Shown here piece by piece: positions 9,119 through 17,150 of a stretch of DNA of 64,000 nt (position 1 is the first letter of the stretch; each line of letters starts with the position of its first letter). The notes under the pieces were generated by a model that worked only from the letters and a program-made list of their open reading frames with translations, had not been told where the DNA came from and ran no database searches. Position numbers and translations under genes: made by a program. The stretch spans positions 60,124-124,123 of the forward strand of contig CAWIXM010000054.1 of NCBI GenBank assembly GCA_963840055.1. The letters are read 5' to 3'. The stretch is from Rhodoplanes sp963840055 (GTDB lineage: Bacteria; Pseudomonadota; Alphaproteobacteria; Rhizobiales; Xanthobacteraceae).

Positions 9119-9361
9119 TTGCCGACGATCGCATATTTTCTCGGAATTGCCGTGCGGATGTTCTTCAACGATCACGATCCGCCACATGTGCACGCGCATT
9201 ACCAAGGCTATCGGGCGCGAGTCCGCATTTCTGACGGAACGGTGATCGACGGCCGACTGCCGCCGACAGCAACCGTAGCCCGGATGAGCGTAGTGAAATC
9301 CGGGGACGGCTCGTTTGGCTCCGCACCCGCATTACGTTGCACTCCATGCGGGCTACGCTTG
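9119..9361 (+). pseudogene. DUF4160 protein truncated into repeat R3
   Basis: From TTG 9119 the frame encodes the DUF4160 start LPTIAYFLGIAVRMFF, then NDHDPPHVHAHYQGY and VRISDGTVIDGRLPP, after which the sequence passes into a copy of repeat R3 at 9273. The tail TATVARMSVVKSGDG is translated repeat, so the DUF4160 C-terminal part is lost. DUF4160 genes usually pair with a DUF2442 partner, which is absent here. An ATG at 9050 is in frame but the added residues do not resemble the family. Confidence 0.7.
9273..9361. repeat. dispersed repeat R3, copy A
   Basis: It begins CCGTAGCCCGGATGAGCG and ends with the complementary arm CATGCGGGCTACGCTT, so the whole unit is an imperfect palindrome with outer arms GTAGCCCG / CGGGCTAC. 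This copy is diverged from copies B and C and forms the 3' end of the broken DUF4160 frame. Confidence 0.85.
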
Positions 9362-9745
9362 CTTTGATTTTGCCCGTGCCCCCTCCACCATGCTGGGCAT
9401 GGTCCCCCTCCCCCGTGAAACGGGGGGAGGGCGAGAATTGTAGAAGGTCGGGTAACCGTAGCCCGGATGAGCGCAGCGAAATCCGGGGACAGGTTATATT
9501 GTCTAGCCCCCATGAAGTCCCGCATTCCGCTTCGCTCCATGCGGGCTACGCTTGCTTGCTATCTCGAAAAAATGCGGTGAGCGCTCAGCCTGCTCGGCGT
9601 TTCGTTGTTGGAGGCATTTATCTGTCGATAAAATCGAACGGCAAAATACGCCATTAGGCGAGCTCGGGACTGCTTGCGCGCAGCCGAATGTGAGGCCGAT
9701 TGGCCAAGCCTTTGTTCAGCTTTCCTTTGGTGCAAATGTCTTCTT
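9362..9745. other. intergenic stretch with palindromic repeats
   Basis: It holds a GC-rich hairpin sequence around 9375-9432 (CCCCTCCCCC...GGGGGGAGGG, similar in kind to R5) and repeat R3 copy B. From 9556 to the end of the doxX-like gene at 9746 I see no gene. Confidence 0.6.
9456..9555. repeat. dispersed repeat R3, copy B
   Basis: A 100-bp copy, nearly identical to copy C at 10513-10613, including the shared internal stretch TGAAGTCCCGCATTCCGC. The outer arms are inverted repeats. Confidence 0.9.
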
Positions 9746-10114
9746 TCAATGCCAGGCGTGCATGGCGACCACCAGGCAGCAGATTGCCCAGAAGACGCAG
9801 TATTCGATGCCGCCGATTATCCAGATCCAGCTCTTGGTGAGCTTGTAGGTGGCCGCAGCCGCGACCAGGAGGTGGATGAAGGCGATGATGCCGACATAGC
9901 GGGTGTAAATGTCGAAGACCAAGCATACGCAGAGGACGGTCTCGATCGCACCGGCGATGTACATCCATGTTGCGGGCGGCTTGAAGCCCGCCTTGACGAA
10001 GAAGTCGAGGGTGGCCGGCACCGTGATCTTGCCCACGATATGCGGGATGAAGAACAGGCCGCAGATGATGCGCAGAATATTGAATTCATTGAATAAATCG
10101 AAATTTGCGGGCAT
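9746..10114 (-). CDS. DoxX-family small membrane protein
   Basis: A 122-residue protein with four predicted membrane segments: RIICGLFFIPHIVGKI, then MYIAGAIETVLCVCLVF, then VGIIAFIHLLVAAAA, and WIWIIGGIEYCVFWAICC. The N-terminal LRIICGLFFIPHIVGK and a central KPPATW fit DoxX-like proteins. Members are linked to thiosulfate oxidation or redox stress in some organisms, but no such partner lies nearby, so the role is open. ATG 10114 has a good GGAGG site. Confidence 0.75.
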   Translation of the reverse strand: MPANFDLFNEFNILRIICGLFFIPHIVGKITVPATLDFFVKAGFKPPATWMYIAGAIETVLCVCLVFDIYTRYVGIIAFIHLLVAAAATYKLTKSWIWIIGGIEYCVFWAICCLVVAMHAWH

Positions 10115-10512
10115 GGTTCACTTTCCTCCCTCCCATACCGAGGACCTGTCCCTCCCGAAAATTATATCCGCGCGCAGCAAATGTGGGTGATCCCATGCCG
10201 AGGCATTGTACCAAGGGCAGCTATGGTCATCCTCGCCCGTCACGCTGTCACGCCAGTGACGGCGGGTCTGCCCTCAGCTACGGACGCCCGCGCGGCTGTT
10301 AGTCAGGGATGTCGCGGCATCGTCACCGCCGGGCTTGACCCGGCGGTCCATGCTGAACTGCCGCACGCTCGACGCTGCCGCATGGATCGCCGGGTCACGC
10401 GCCACCCGAAGTCGGCAGTTGCCGACTTCGGCCTTCAATAGGGCGATCCCGGGTAAACCCGGGATCGGCAGCGCGGCCTGGCAATGACGAAAATAACCGT
10501 AGCCGAACATAA

Positions 10513-10613
10513 CCGTAGCCCGGATGAGCGCAGCGAAATCCGGGGACAGGTTATGTTGTAGAGCCGCCATGAAGTCCCGCATTCCGCTTCGCTCCATGCG
10601 GGCTACGCTTGCT
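10513..10613. repeat. dispersed repeat R3, copy C
   Basis: The third copy of the 100-bp palindromic unit, matching copy B with few differences and in the same orientation. Confidence 0.9.
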
Positions 10614-10677
10614 ACCGCATGGATCGCCGGGTCTCGCCGCTTTGCGGCGGCCCGGCAATGACGAACGCATTTAACAT

Positions 10678-10747
10678 AGGGCGAATAGCGAAGTGTATTC
10701 CGCCGTTTCTTGGTTAGGCGGGTTACGGCTTCGCCTTAACCCGCCCA
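10678..10747. repeat. dispersed repeat R2, copy 2
   Basis: It shares GCGAATAGCGAAG and GGCGGGTTACGGCTTCGCC with the copy at 6269-6341, in the same orientation. Confidence 0.8.
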
Positions 10748-10824
10748 ATAGTCTATGCCTGCTTGTTAACATATAGCCGAATTGCTACATTCAGTTCCGT
10801 AGCATTTCGGCAAGGAGCGGGAAA

Positions 10825-11478
10825 ATGCCAGAGATCAGAATCGACCAGTACTACGATAATTTTTCAGGAAACCGCGGAATAGAAGCACTTAAATATGCGC
10901 ACGAAATTCGCAAGTTTGAGATTGACCTTTACTGGAAACGTGCAGCATACTTTTGGACCTTCATCGGCGCTGCTTTTGCCGGCTATTTTTGGATTTTAAA
11001 ACAGCCTGATACCGCAAGCATCTTCGTTGTTACATCTCTTGGGTTTGTTTTCTCACTGAGTTGGTATTGCGTAAATCGTGGAAGTGGAGCTTGGCAGAGA
11101 AATTGGGAAAGGCACGTCGACTTTCTTGAAGACCGCGTAACCGGTCCGTTACATAAGACCCTAATCGATCGCGGCTCCTACAAATTCAAGAACTTTGCAG
11201 AGCCATTTCCCTTTTCTCCATCGCGGATCAACAATATTCTTGCATTGTACGTAACTGTTATTTGGGGTTTTTTAATGGTAAGGACTGCTTGGAATGCCAG
11301 AGATTATCTGTATAATTTTAATATAATTCTGCCAAAAATTTCTATTACGATTATCGGAATCTTAGTTCTCACCATCGTTACTACTATTATCTTGTTTACC
11401 GTGGGAAAGTCGCGTCGCGAAGAAGAATTGAATGAATCAATTCCGACAAGAATCTTCTTAACGCCCATTCAACAGTGA
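10825..11478 (+). CDS. AT-rich four-helix membrane protein (RipA-like), 3' end within IS30
   Basis: A 217-residue protein with AAGGAG ahead of ATG 10825. Four membrane segments are visible at about residues 45-62, 65-85, 138-160 and 173-195, with a conserved-looking soluble part between the second and third (WYCVNRGSGAWQRNWERHVDFLEDRVTGPLHK). The layout resembles the RipA-like octameric membrane protein group, a tentative match from memory. Base composition and codon use are clearly more AT-rich than all neighbours, indicating transfer. The last codons (TPIQQ and stop) are supplied by the terminal bases of the IS30 element that starts at 11462, so the original C-terminus may be lost. Confidence 0.7.
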   Translation: MPEIRIDQYYDNFSGNRGIEALKYAHEIRKFEIDLYWKRAAYFWTFIGAAFAGYFWILKQPDTASIFVVTSLGFVFSLSWYCVNRGSGAWQRNWERHVDFLEDRVTGPLHKTLIDRGSYKFKNFAEPFPFSPSRINNILALYVTVIWGFLMVRTAWNARDYLYNFNIILPKISITIIGILVLTIVTTIILFTVGKSRREEELNESIPTRIFLTPIQQ

Positions 11479-12690
11479 AGTGCAACGGGCAGATTTCTGG
11501 CGCTGAAGAAAATCTCGCGAGGGGTTTGGTAGCCGAGTATCTTTCTGGGGCGAGAGTTGAGTTTGTCCTCGACCCTTTGGACATCGGCATCGGACAAAAT
11601 AGAGAAGTCGGAACCTTTTGGGAAGTACTGCCTGAAGAGGCCGTTAGTGTGTTCGTTGAGGCCGCGTTCCCACGAGTGATAGGGCTTGGCAAAATAGGAT
11701 AGTGCCCCCAGCGAGGTTGCGATTTGGGCGTGAGAGGCGAACTCTTTTCCATTGTCGTAAGTGATTGTTTCGATTTGGTCAGCGAGCGGCAAAAGCACGC
11801 GTGCGCAGGCCTGCACGACAGAGTCCGCGTTCTTGTCCGGCAGTTTGGCGAGCTTGGTGTATTTGGAGGTTCGCTCGACGTGCGACATGACAACGCCTTT
11901 GTGATTGGCGCCGATAATCGTGTCGGCCTCCCAGTCTCCGATGCGGATTTTTGCGGCGACAATAGGAGGCCGCTGATCGATATCGACGCGGTTCGGAATC
12001 AGCCCGCGCCCCGAATTCTTGCCCTTGCGCCTGTTGTATTTTTTGCCGCTGTGACGCAAGTGAAGATACAGCGTGCCCCCGTCTTTCTTGTCTTTCCAGA
12101 CATGCTGATAGATGCGCTCGTGACTGATAAAGGCGACGCCATCCTTCGCCAGACGCCCGCTGATCTGATCGGGACTCCACTGCTGTTGCGTCAGTTTTTC
12201 TTCGATCAGCTCCACCAAATCTGGCGTTATTTTGCGCGGCTTGTCCGAGGCCTCTTGGCGTCTCTGCGAGGCCTTCTCGTGCGCTTGCTTGAAGCGATAG
12301 CCGCGCGCGCCGGTGTTGCGAACAAGCTCGCGGCTGATCGTCGACGGATCGACGCCAATTTGCCGCGCGATGTGGGCTTGCGAGTGGCCGCTTTGCAAGA
12401 GCGCGTAAATCTGGCAGCGTTGTTCGCAGGTCAGATGGAGATAGCCTTCGGGCATTTTTCCTCCGTGAGATGTGCTGTCCCACGCAAGGATAGTCTTCCA
12501 TCTGACCGCCAGAAAAACCGGCATACACAACATGGCAAAGTCTGGCGGGAGAAAACGTCGGCCTCAAGGGTGCTCGCTGCGCTCGCATCGTCTCCGGCGA
12601 CTAAAGCCCTTGACCCCGACCCTTTCCCCCGCCACTCACTCCGCCATGCCGTCTATGCTGCCCTGTTGCACTTCGGATTTGAAACGGCGT
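11462..12690 (-). mobile_element. IS30-family insertion sequence, intact copy (1229 bp)
   Basis: The limits come from comparison with the second copy at 56633-59183: the shared sequence stops at CGCCCATTCAAC on the left and at GAAACGGCGT on the right. The ends form imperfect inverted repeats around GAAGTGCAACGGGCAG / GAAGTGCAACAGGGCAG. Without the IS4 insert the second copy is also 1229 bp. Flanks share only AA, so any target duplication is very short. Confidence 0.9.
11469..12455 (-). CDS. IS30-family transposase
   Basis: The 328-residue transposase starts at ATG 12455. It has an N-terminal helix-turn-helix (HLTCEQRCQIYALLQSG, then IARQIGVDPSTISREL, residues about 6-45) and a DDE core with Asp178 in GDWEADTIIG, Asp234 in ITYDNGKEF and Glu268 in ERGLNEHTNG. 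All three catalytic residues are intact, so this copy may be active. A longer in-frame start at 12533 lies outside the usual IS30 protein. It moves the surrounding 1229-bp element. Confidence 0.93.
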   Translation of the reverse strand: MPEGYLHLTCEQRCQIYALLQSGHSQAHIARQIGVDPSTISRELVRNTGARGYRFKQAHEKASQRRQEASDKPRKITPDLVELIEEKLTQQQWSPDQISGRLAKDGVAFISHERIYQHVWKDKKDGGTLYLHLRHSGKKYNRRKGKNSGRGLIPNRVDIDQRPPIVAAKIRIGDWEADTIIGANHKGVVMSHVERTSKYTKLAKLPDKNADSVVQACARVLLPLADQIETITYDNGKEFASHAQIATSLGALSYFAKPYHSWERGLNEHTNGLFRQYFPKGSDFSILSDADVQRVEDKLNSRPRKILGYQTPREIFFSARNLPVALHC

Positions 12691-12811
12691 AAGGAAATAC
12701 GAGCCACCTACGGCCCTTACATTGCCGAGCGCTGCACCAGCCCGATCGGGCGGTACAGGGCCTGGACCGTCCGCGCCCGGTCAACTGCAAGATAGTACCT
12801 GACTCTGCCCC

Positions 12812-12992
12812 TTACACATCGACCCTCAGCGCGGCGATAATAGCCTCCTGCGGAATATCGACCTTGCCGAATTGACGCATGCGCTTTTTGCCTTCCTTCT
12901 GCTTCTCCAAAAGCTTGCGCTTGCGGGTGACGTCGCCGCCGTAGCATTTCGCGGTCACGTCCTTGCTAAAAGCGCGCACGGTCTCGCGCAAT
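12812..12992 (-). pseudogene. duplicated, diverged 3' end of lepA
   Basis: This stretch encodes about the last 58 residues of LepA (SKDVTAKCYGGDVTRKRKLL ... IPQEAIIAALRVDV and a TAA at 12812-12814). It is similar but not identical to the end of the real lepA at 13437, with scattered silent and a few amino-acid changes such as LRVDV for LKVDV. It has no start of its own. The divergence suggests an old duplication or DNA from a related strain rather than a recent copy. Confidence 0.88.
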
Positions 12993-13001
12993 GGCGCCGC
13001 T

Positions 13002-13196
13002 TCAGGCTACCTCGATGAGAAGCTCCGGAGAAAGCTGGGCCCTGGCATCGAGCAGTTCGATTCCGACGATGCGGCCTTCTGCGTCGTAATCGAAGACGAC
13101 ATCCGGAGCGATCTCGGCGCTGTCGAGGACTTTTTGCTGGGACAAACGAATGTAGGCGGCATTGTCTTCGGGCCGGTATTTTATCGTCGGTGTCAT
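13002..13196 (-). CDS. DUF2283 small protein
   Basis: A 64-residue protein (ATG 13196) with the DUF2283 pattern: IKYRPEDNAAYIRLS, then APDVVFDYDAEGRIVGIE and LLDARAQL. DUF2283 proteins often sit directly after DUF4258 proteins in toxin-antitoxin-like pairs, and the ATG here overlaps the stop of a DUF4258 remnant as ATGA. Function is unproven; since its partner is truncated this is probably a relic. Confidence 0.75.
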   Translation of the reverse strand: MTPTIKYRPEDNAAYIRLSQQKVLDSAEIAPDVVFDYDAEGRIVGIELLDARAQLSPELLIEVA

Positions 13197-13302
13197 GAGG
13201 GCTTCCGCGCGTCCCTGTCGAAAAACACGGTCAGAACAAGAATCTCCTGCTCGGTTTCGATGCAAGCGACGTGGAGCGGCGCACCGTCGAGCAAGCTGTC
13301 TC
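13193..13302 (-). pseudogene. DUF4258 remnant, 5' end missing
   Basis: Only the C-terminal part remains: LLDGAPLHVACIETEQEI, then LVLTVFFDRDARKPS and a TGA at 13193-13195. Upstream the frame runs into repeat R4 at 13304 and the N-terminus is absent. The pairing with DUF2283 identifies it as the partner gene. Confidence 0.65.
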
Positions 13303-13303
13303 G

Positions 13304-13407
13304 GCCTCATCCTGAGGAGCGCTCCGAAGGTGCGCGTCTCGAAGGATGGGCCGGCCGCCCCCCGCCCTTCGAGACGGGCGCGCTCCGCGCCCTCCTCAGG
13401 ACGAGGG
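13304..13407. repeat. dispersed repeat R4, copy 1
   Basis: It begins CCTCATCCTGAGGAGCGC and ends with the complementary CCTCCTCAGGACGAGG, with CGTCTCGAAGGATGGG inside. A shorter copy is at 22322-22366. It forms the broken edge of the DUF4258 remnant. Confidence 0.8.
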
Positions 13408-13436
13408 CGGATCGAGGCTCTTCAAAGGCGCGAGTA

Positions 13437-15248
13437 TCACACATCCACCTTCAGCGCTGCGATAAAAGCCTCCTGCGGGATATCGACCTTGCCGAATTGG
13501 CGCATGCGCTTTTTGCCTTCCTTCTGTTTATCTAACAGCTTGCGCTTGCGGGTGACGTCGCCGCCATAGCATTTCGCGGTCACGTCCTTGCGGAAGGCGC
13601 GCACGGTCTCGCGCGCGACGATCTTGCCGCCGATCGCCGCCTGGATCGGAATCTGGAACATGTGCGGCGGGATCAGCTCTTTCAGCTTCTCCACCATGGC
13701 GCGACCGCGGCTTTCCGCGCGCGTGCGATGCACCAGCATCGCCAGCGCGTCCACCGGCTCGGCGTTGACCAGAATCTGCATCTTCACCAGATCGGCGGGC
13801 CGGTAGTCGGTGAGGTGATAGTCGAACGAGGCGTAGCCCTTCGACACCGATTTCAGCCGGTCGTAGAAATCGAACACCACTTCGTTGAGCGGCAGCTCGT
13901 ATTTCACCAGCGCGCGCGAGCCGACATAGGAAAGGTCCACCTGCACGCCGCGCCGGTCCTGACAAAGTTTCAGCACGCTGCCGAGATAGTCGTCGGGCGT
14001 GAGAATGGTCGCGGCGATCCACGGCTCGCGGATTTCCTTGATCTTCACCACATCCGGCATGTCGACCGGATTGTGAATCTCGATCTCGCTGCCGTCGGTC
14101 AGCGTCATTTTGTAGATCACCGAGGGCGCGGTCGCGATCAGGTCGAGATTGAACTCGCGCGCAAGTCGCTCCTGGATGATCTCGAGGTGCAACAGTCCGA
14201 GAAAGCCGCAGCGGAAGCCGAAGCCGAGCGCGGCGCTCGTTTCCATCTCGTAGGTGAAGCTCGCATCGTTGAGGCGGAGCTTGCCCATCGCCGCGCGCAA
14301 ATTCTCGAAGTCGGCGGCGTCGACGGGAAACAGGCCGCAGAACACCACCGGCACCGCGGGGCGGAAGCCGGGCAGGGGAGCCGCCGCGGGCTTGCGCTCG
14401 TCGGTGATGGTGTCGCCGACGCGGGTGTCGGCCACGTCCTTGATCGAGGCGGTGATGAAGCCGATCTCGCCGGGGCCGAGCTCGGCCGCTTCCAGCAATT
14501 TCGGGGTGAACACGCCGACGCGGTCCACTTCGTACGAGGCGTCGGTGCCCATGAGGCGGATGCGCTGGCCTTTCCGGATCGCGCCATCGACGATGCGCAC
14601 CAGCACGACGACGCCGAGATAGGAGTCGTACCAGGAGTCGACGAGCAGCGCTTTCAGCGGCGCGTCGGGATCGCCCTTGGGCGGCGGCAGGCGGGTGACG
14701 ATCGCCTCCAGGACCGCGTCGATGTTGATCCCGGTCTTGGCCGAGATCAGGATCGCGTGCGAGGCGTCGAGGCCGATCACGTCCTCGATCTGCTGCTTCA
14801 CCTTCTCCGGCTCCGCCGCGGGCAGGTCGATCTTGTTGAGGACCGGCACGACTTCGTGATTGTTTTCGATCGCCTGGTAGACATTGGCGAGCGTCTGCGC
14901 CTCCACCCCCTGGCTCGCATCGACCACGAGCAGCGAGCCCTCGCAGGCGGCGAGCGAGCGGTTCACCTCATAGGCGAAATCGACATGGCCGGGCGTATCG
15001 ATCAGGTTGAGCACATAGTCCTTGCCGTCGCGCGCGCGGTAGGCGAGGCGCACGGTCTGCGCCTTGATGGTGATGCCGCGCTCGCGTTCGATGTCCATGG
15101 AATCGAGCACCTGCTCGCGCCCCTGCATTTCGCGCGCGGAAAGACCGCCTGTCGTCTGGATCAGGCGGTCGGCGAGCGTCGATTTGCCGTGGTCGATATG
15201 TGCAACGATCGAGAAATTGCGGATGTTTTCGATCGGATGAATGGCCAT
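13437..15248 (-). CDS. lepA: elongation factor 4 (LepA), ribosomal GTPase
   Basis: The 603-residue product has the full EF4 layout: G1 motif AHIDHGKST near the N-terminus, switch II DTPGHVDF, G4 NKIDLPAA, then domains II, III, V and the LepA-specific C-terminal domain ending KRKLLDKQKEGKKRMRQFG. EF4 binds ribosomes and back-translocates or remobilises stalled complexes. Start ATG 15248 gives normal family length; an in-frame extension to 15536 translates an upstream repeat (R5) and is not coding. The 3' end is duplicated 445 bp downstream. Confidence 0.97.
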   Translation of the reverse strand: MAIHPIENIRNFSIVAHIDHGKSTLADRLIQTTGGLSAREMQGREQVLDSMDIERERGITIKAQTVRLAYRARDGKDYVLNLIDTPGHVDFAYEVNRSLAACEGSLLVVDASQGVEAQTLANVYQAIENNHEVVPVLNKIDLPAAEPEKVKQQIEDVIGLDASHAILISAKTGINIDAVLEAIVTRLPPPKGDPDAPLKALLVDSWYDSYLGVVVLVRIVDGAIRKGQRIRLMGTDASYEVDRVGVFTPKLLEAAELGPGEIGFITASIKDVADTRVGDTITDERKPAAAPLPGFRPAVPVVFCGLFPVDAADFENLRAAMGKLRLNDASFTYEMETSAALGFGFRCGFLGLLHLEIIQERLAREFNLDLIATAPSVIYKMTLTDGSEIEIHNPVDMPDVVKIKEIREPWIAATILTPDDYLGSVLKLCQDRRGVQVDLSYVGSRALVKYELPLNEVVFDFYDRLKSVSKGYASFDYHLTDYRPADLVKMQILVNAEPVDALAMLVHRTRAESRGRAMVEKLKELIPPHMFQIPIQAAIGGKIVARETVRAFRKDVTAKCYGGDVTRKRKLLDKQKEGKKRMRQFGKVDIPQEAFIAALKVDV

Positions 15249-15715
15249 GCCTCGCATGTAGCAATGCGGAGCGCCGGAGGGAAGCGCAACAATCAACGGC
15301 GTGCAGCAGGTATATGGGCGCACACCTCTCCCCGGCGGGGAGAGGTCGGGTTCCGAGCGTGCGAGGAACCCGGGTGAGGGGAATACAAGAATATGGCACA
15401 GCCCCTCACCCGGCGCGCATCTCGTTGCACTCGATCGCTCGCCGACCTCTCCCCAATGGGGAGAGGTGAAAGCTGTTCGGTCGGTGCGAGGCGCGGCAGA
15501 GCGGTTGATCGCCGTCGCGCATGTCCTTGCCGCCACGGTTCACGAGCCAGTGAATTTTCGCCCGCGATGAAACCGGCGGCCTTTGGCCCCGTAACTCGGC
15601 CCGACGACGAACGGTTTACCCGGCTCTCAGGGTCGGGGGCCGGCTTCGTCTCCGGCCGTCCCGCCGCCGGCGGTGCGCCGTCTCACGCCATTGTGCAACA
15701 TGAAGGAGAACTTCG
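15249..15715. other. intergenic region with repeat R5
   Basis: It separates divergent lepA and the fasciclin gene. Besides R5 (15323-15468) I see no gene; the space after 15480 probably holds the fasciclin promoter, which I cannot pinpoint. Confidence 0.5.
15323..15468. repeat. dispersed palindromic repeat R5, intergenic copy
   Basis: Outer arms CACCTCTCCCC...GGGGAGAGGTG enclose CGGGTGAGGGG / CCCCTCACCCG arms. An element of the same build, but different in sequence detail, lies inside the ligase gene at 55010-55128. Confidence 0.8.
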
Positions 15716-16294
15716 ATGTCCAAGCGTCTGACGCTGTTTGCCGCCGCGCTCGTACTGTTGTCGGGCACGGCGATCCTGCCTGCTGCGGCGGAAATGAACC
15801 ATAAGGAAAAGGCCGTGACCGTCGGCGGCGCGCCGATGTATCCGTCCAAGAACATCATCCAGAACGCGGTGAACTCCAAGGATCACACCACGCTCGTCGC
15901 CGCGGTAAAGGCGGCGGGTCTCGTGGAGACGCTGCAGGGCGCCGGCCCGTTCACGGTGTTCGCGCCGACCAATGCCGCCTTCGGCAAGCTGCCTGCCGGC
16001 ACCGTCGACAATCTGGTGAAGCCGGAGAACAAGGGAACGCTTACCAGCATCCTCACCTATCACGTCGTTCCCGGCCGGATGACCGCCGCGGGCCTGATGA
16101 AGGCGGTGAAGGAAGGCGATGGCGCGGCCAAGCTGAAGACCGTCCAGGGCGAAGAGCTGACGGTCAAGCAGGCCGGCCCCGGCAAGCTCACCATCACCGA
16201 CGCCAAAGGCGACACCGCGACCGTCACCATCGCCAATGTGTTGCAGTCGAACGGCGTCATCCATGTGATCGACACCGTCCTCATGCCGATGTGA
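15716..16294 (+). CDS. secreted fasciclin-domain protein
   Basis: A 192-residue protein with a signal peptide (cleavage probably after ILPAAAE near residue 26) and one fasciclin (FAS1) domain covering about 45-190. Typical FAS1 motifs are visible: GPFTVFAPTNAAFGKLP (H1 region) and LTYHVVPGR, then VIHVIDTVLMP (H2 region). FAS1 proteins act in adhesion outside the cell. A strong AAGGAG site precedes ATG 15716. It is followed at 193 bp by the cytochrome b / molybdoprotein pair; joint transcription is possible but unproven. Confidence 0.9.
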   Translation: MSKRLTLFAAALVLLSGTAILPAAAEMNHKEKAVTVGGAPMYPSKNIIQNAVNSKDHTTLVAAVKAAGLVETLQGAGPFTVFAPTNAAFGKLPAGTVDNLVKPENKGTLTSILTYHVVPGRMTAAGLMKAVKEGDGAAKLKTVQGEELTVKQAGPGKLTITDAKGDTATVTIANVLQSNGVIHVIDTVLMPM

Positions 16295-16487
16295 CCACCA
16301 TGCCGGCCGGGGGCCGACGCACGGTCTCCGGCCGGGCACGGCGGCGTGGCAGTGCTCGCCGCGCGCCTTGACGGATTTGTGAGCGCGTTCGCCGGGAGCG
16401 CAAGTAACGTTGCGGGCCGGTGCTGCGAAGTAGTCATAGAGCGTAGCCCCTAAAGGGCGTCCCGGCGAAGGCGCCAGGAGCACCGTC

Positions 16488-17123
16488 ATGACCGATATCG
16501 CGGCTTCCCGATCCGACAGCGCACCTCACGGCAGCGCCGATGCGGTTATCCATCCCGCGTGGGTGCGCGTCACGCACTGGATCAATGTGCTGGCCATGCT
16601 GATTATGATCGGCTCGGGTTGGCGCATTTACGATGAGTCGCCGTTGTTTCCTTTCGTTATTCCGTTCGAAATCACGCTTGGTCGCGAATTCCCGGGCGCG
16701 TTGCTCTGGCATTTCGCAGCGATGTGGCTGCTGGCCGTGAACGGTATCGTTTATGTGACGCTCGGCATTCTCTCCGGGCGCTTTCGGCGCAAGTATTTTC
16801 CCATCCAGCCGCGCGAGGTCGTCGCCGATTTCGGCGCCGCGCTGCGCGGGCGCCTCTCGCATGATGATCTCACCGTCTACAACGCGGTGCAGAAGCTGTT
16901 TTATATCGGCGTGATCGTCGCCAGTATCGTCGTCATCCTTTCCGGCCTTTCGATCTGGAAACCGGTGCAATTCCAGGAGCTGACCGCGCTGTTTGGCGGC
17001 TACGACGCGGCGCGCTACGTGCACTTCTTTGCGATGGCGGTGATTGTTGGCTTCCTTGTTGTTCATATCGCGCTTGCGGTTCTGGTGCCGAAAAGCCTGC
17101 GGGCGATGCTCCGCGGACGCTGA
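16488..17123 (+). CDS. cytochrome b561-type membrane haem protein
   Basis: A 211-residue protein with about four membrane segments and histidines placed for b-type haem binding: THWINV near the N-terminus, LLWHFAAMW, RYVHFFAM and VVHIALAV. This fits the bacterial cytochrome b561 / Ni-hydrogenase b subunit group. The molybdopterin oxidoreductase gene starts 27 bp after it, so the two most likely form a complex in which this subunit exchanges electrons between the quinone pool and the periplasmic enzyme. The arrangement parallels MsrQ-MsrP, although this b subunit is not MsrQ-like. GGAG precedes ATG 16488. Confidence 0.87.
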   Translation: MTDIAASRSDSAPHGSADAVIHPAWVRVTHWINVLAMLIMIGSGWRIYDESPLFPFVIPFEITLGREFPGALLWHFAAMWLLAVNGIVYVTLGILSGRFRRKYFPIQPREVVADFGAALRGRLSHDDLTVYNAVQKLFYIGVIVASIVVILSGLSIWKPVQFQELTALFGGYDAARYVHFFAMAVIVGFLVVHIALAVLVPKSLRAMLRGR

Positions 17124-17150
17124 GGCTGAGACAACGCGAAGGAGAGCGCC

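Larger units (their letters stand above)
10115..10824. other. repeat-rich intergenic region, no gene seen
   Basis: About 700 bp filled mainly with inverted repeats: CCGCCGGGCTTGACCCGGCGG near 10327, GAAGTCGGCAGTTGCCGACTTC near 10409, ATCCCGGGTAAACCCGGGAT near 10447, R3 copy C and R2 copy 2. None of the short frames here looks like a protein. Confidence 0.7.

Noticed and set aside
11724..12692. 322-codon plus-strand frame in IS30
   Set aside because: Antisense to an intact transposase; repeated in the other copy for the same reason.
13662..15377. 571-codon plus-strand frame over lepA
   Set aside because: Shadow of lepA; the protein has only His/Arg/Gly-rich sequence and no family motif.
15249..15536. 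N-terminal extension of LepA
   Set aside because: The extension translates repeat R5 and lacks family resemblance; ATG 15248 gives the normal N-terminus.
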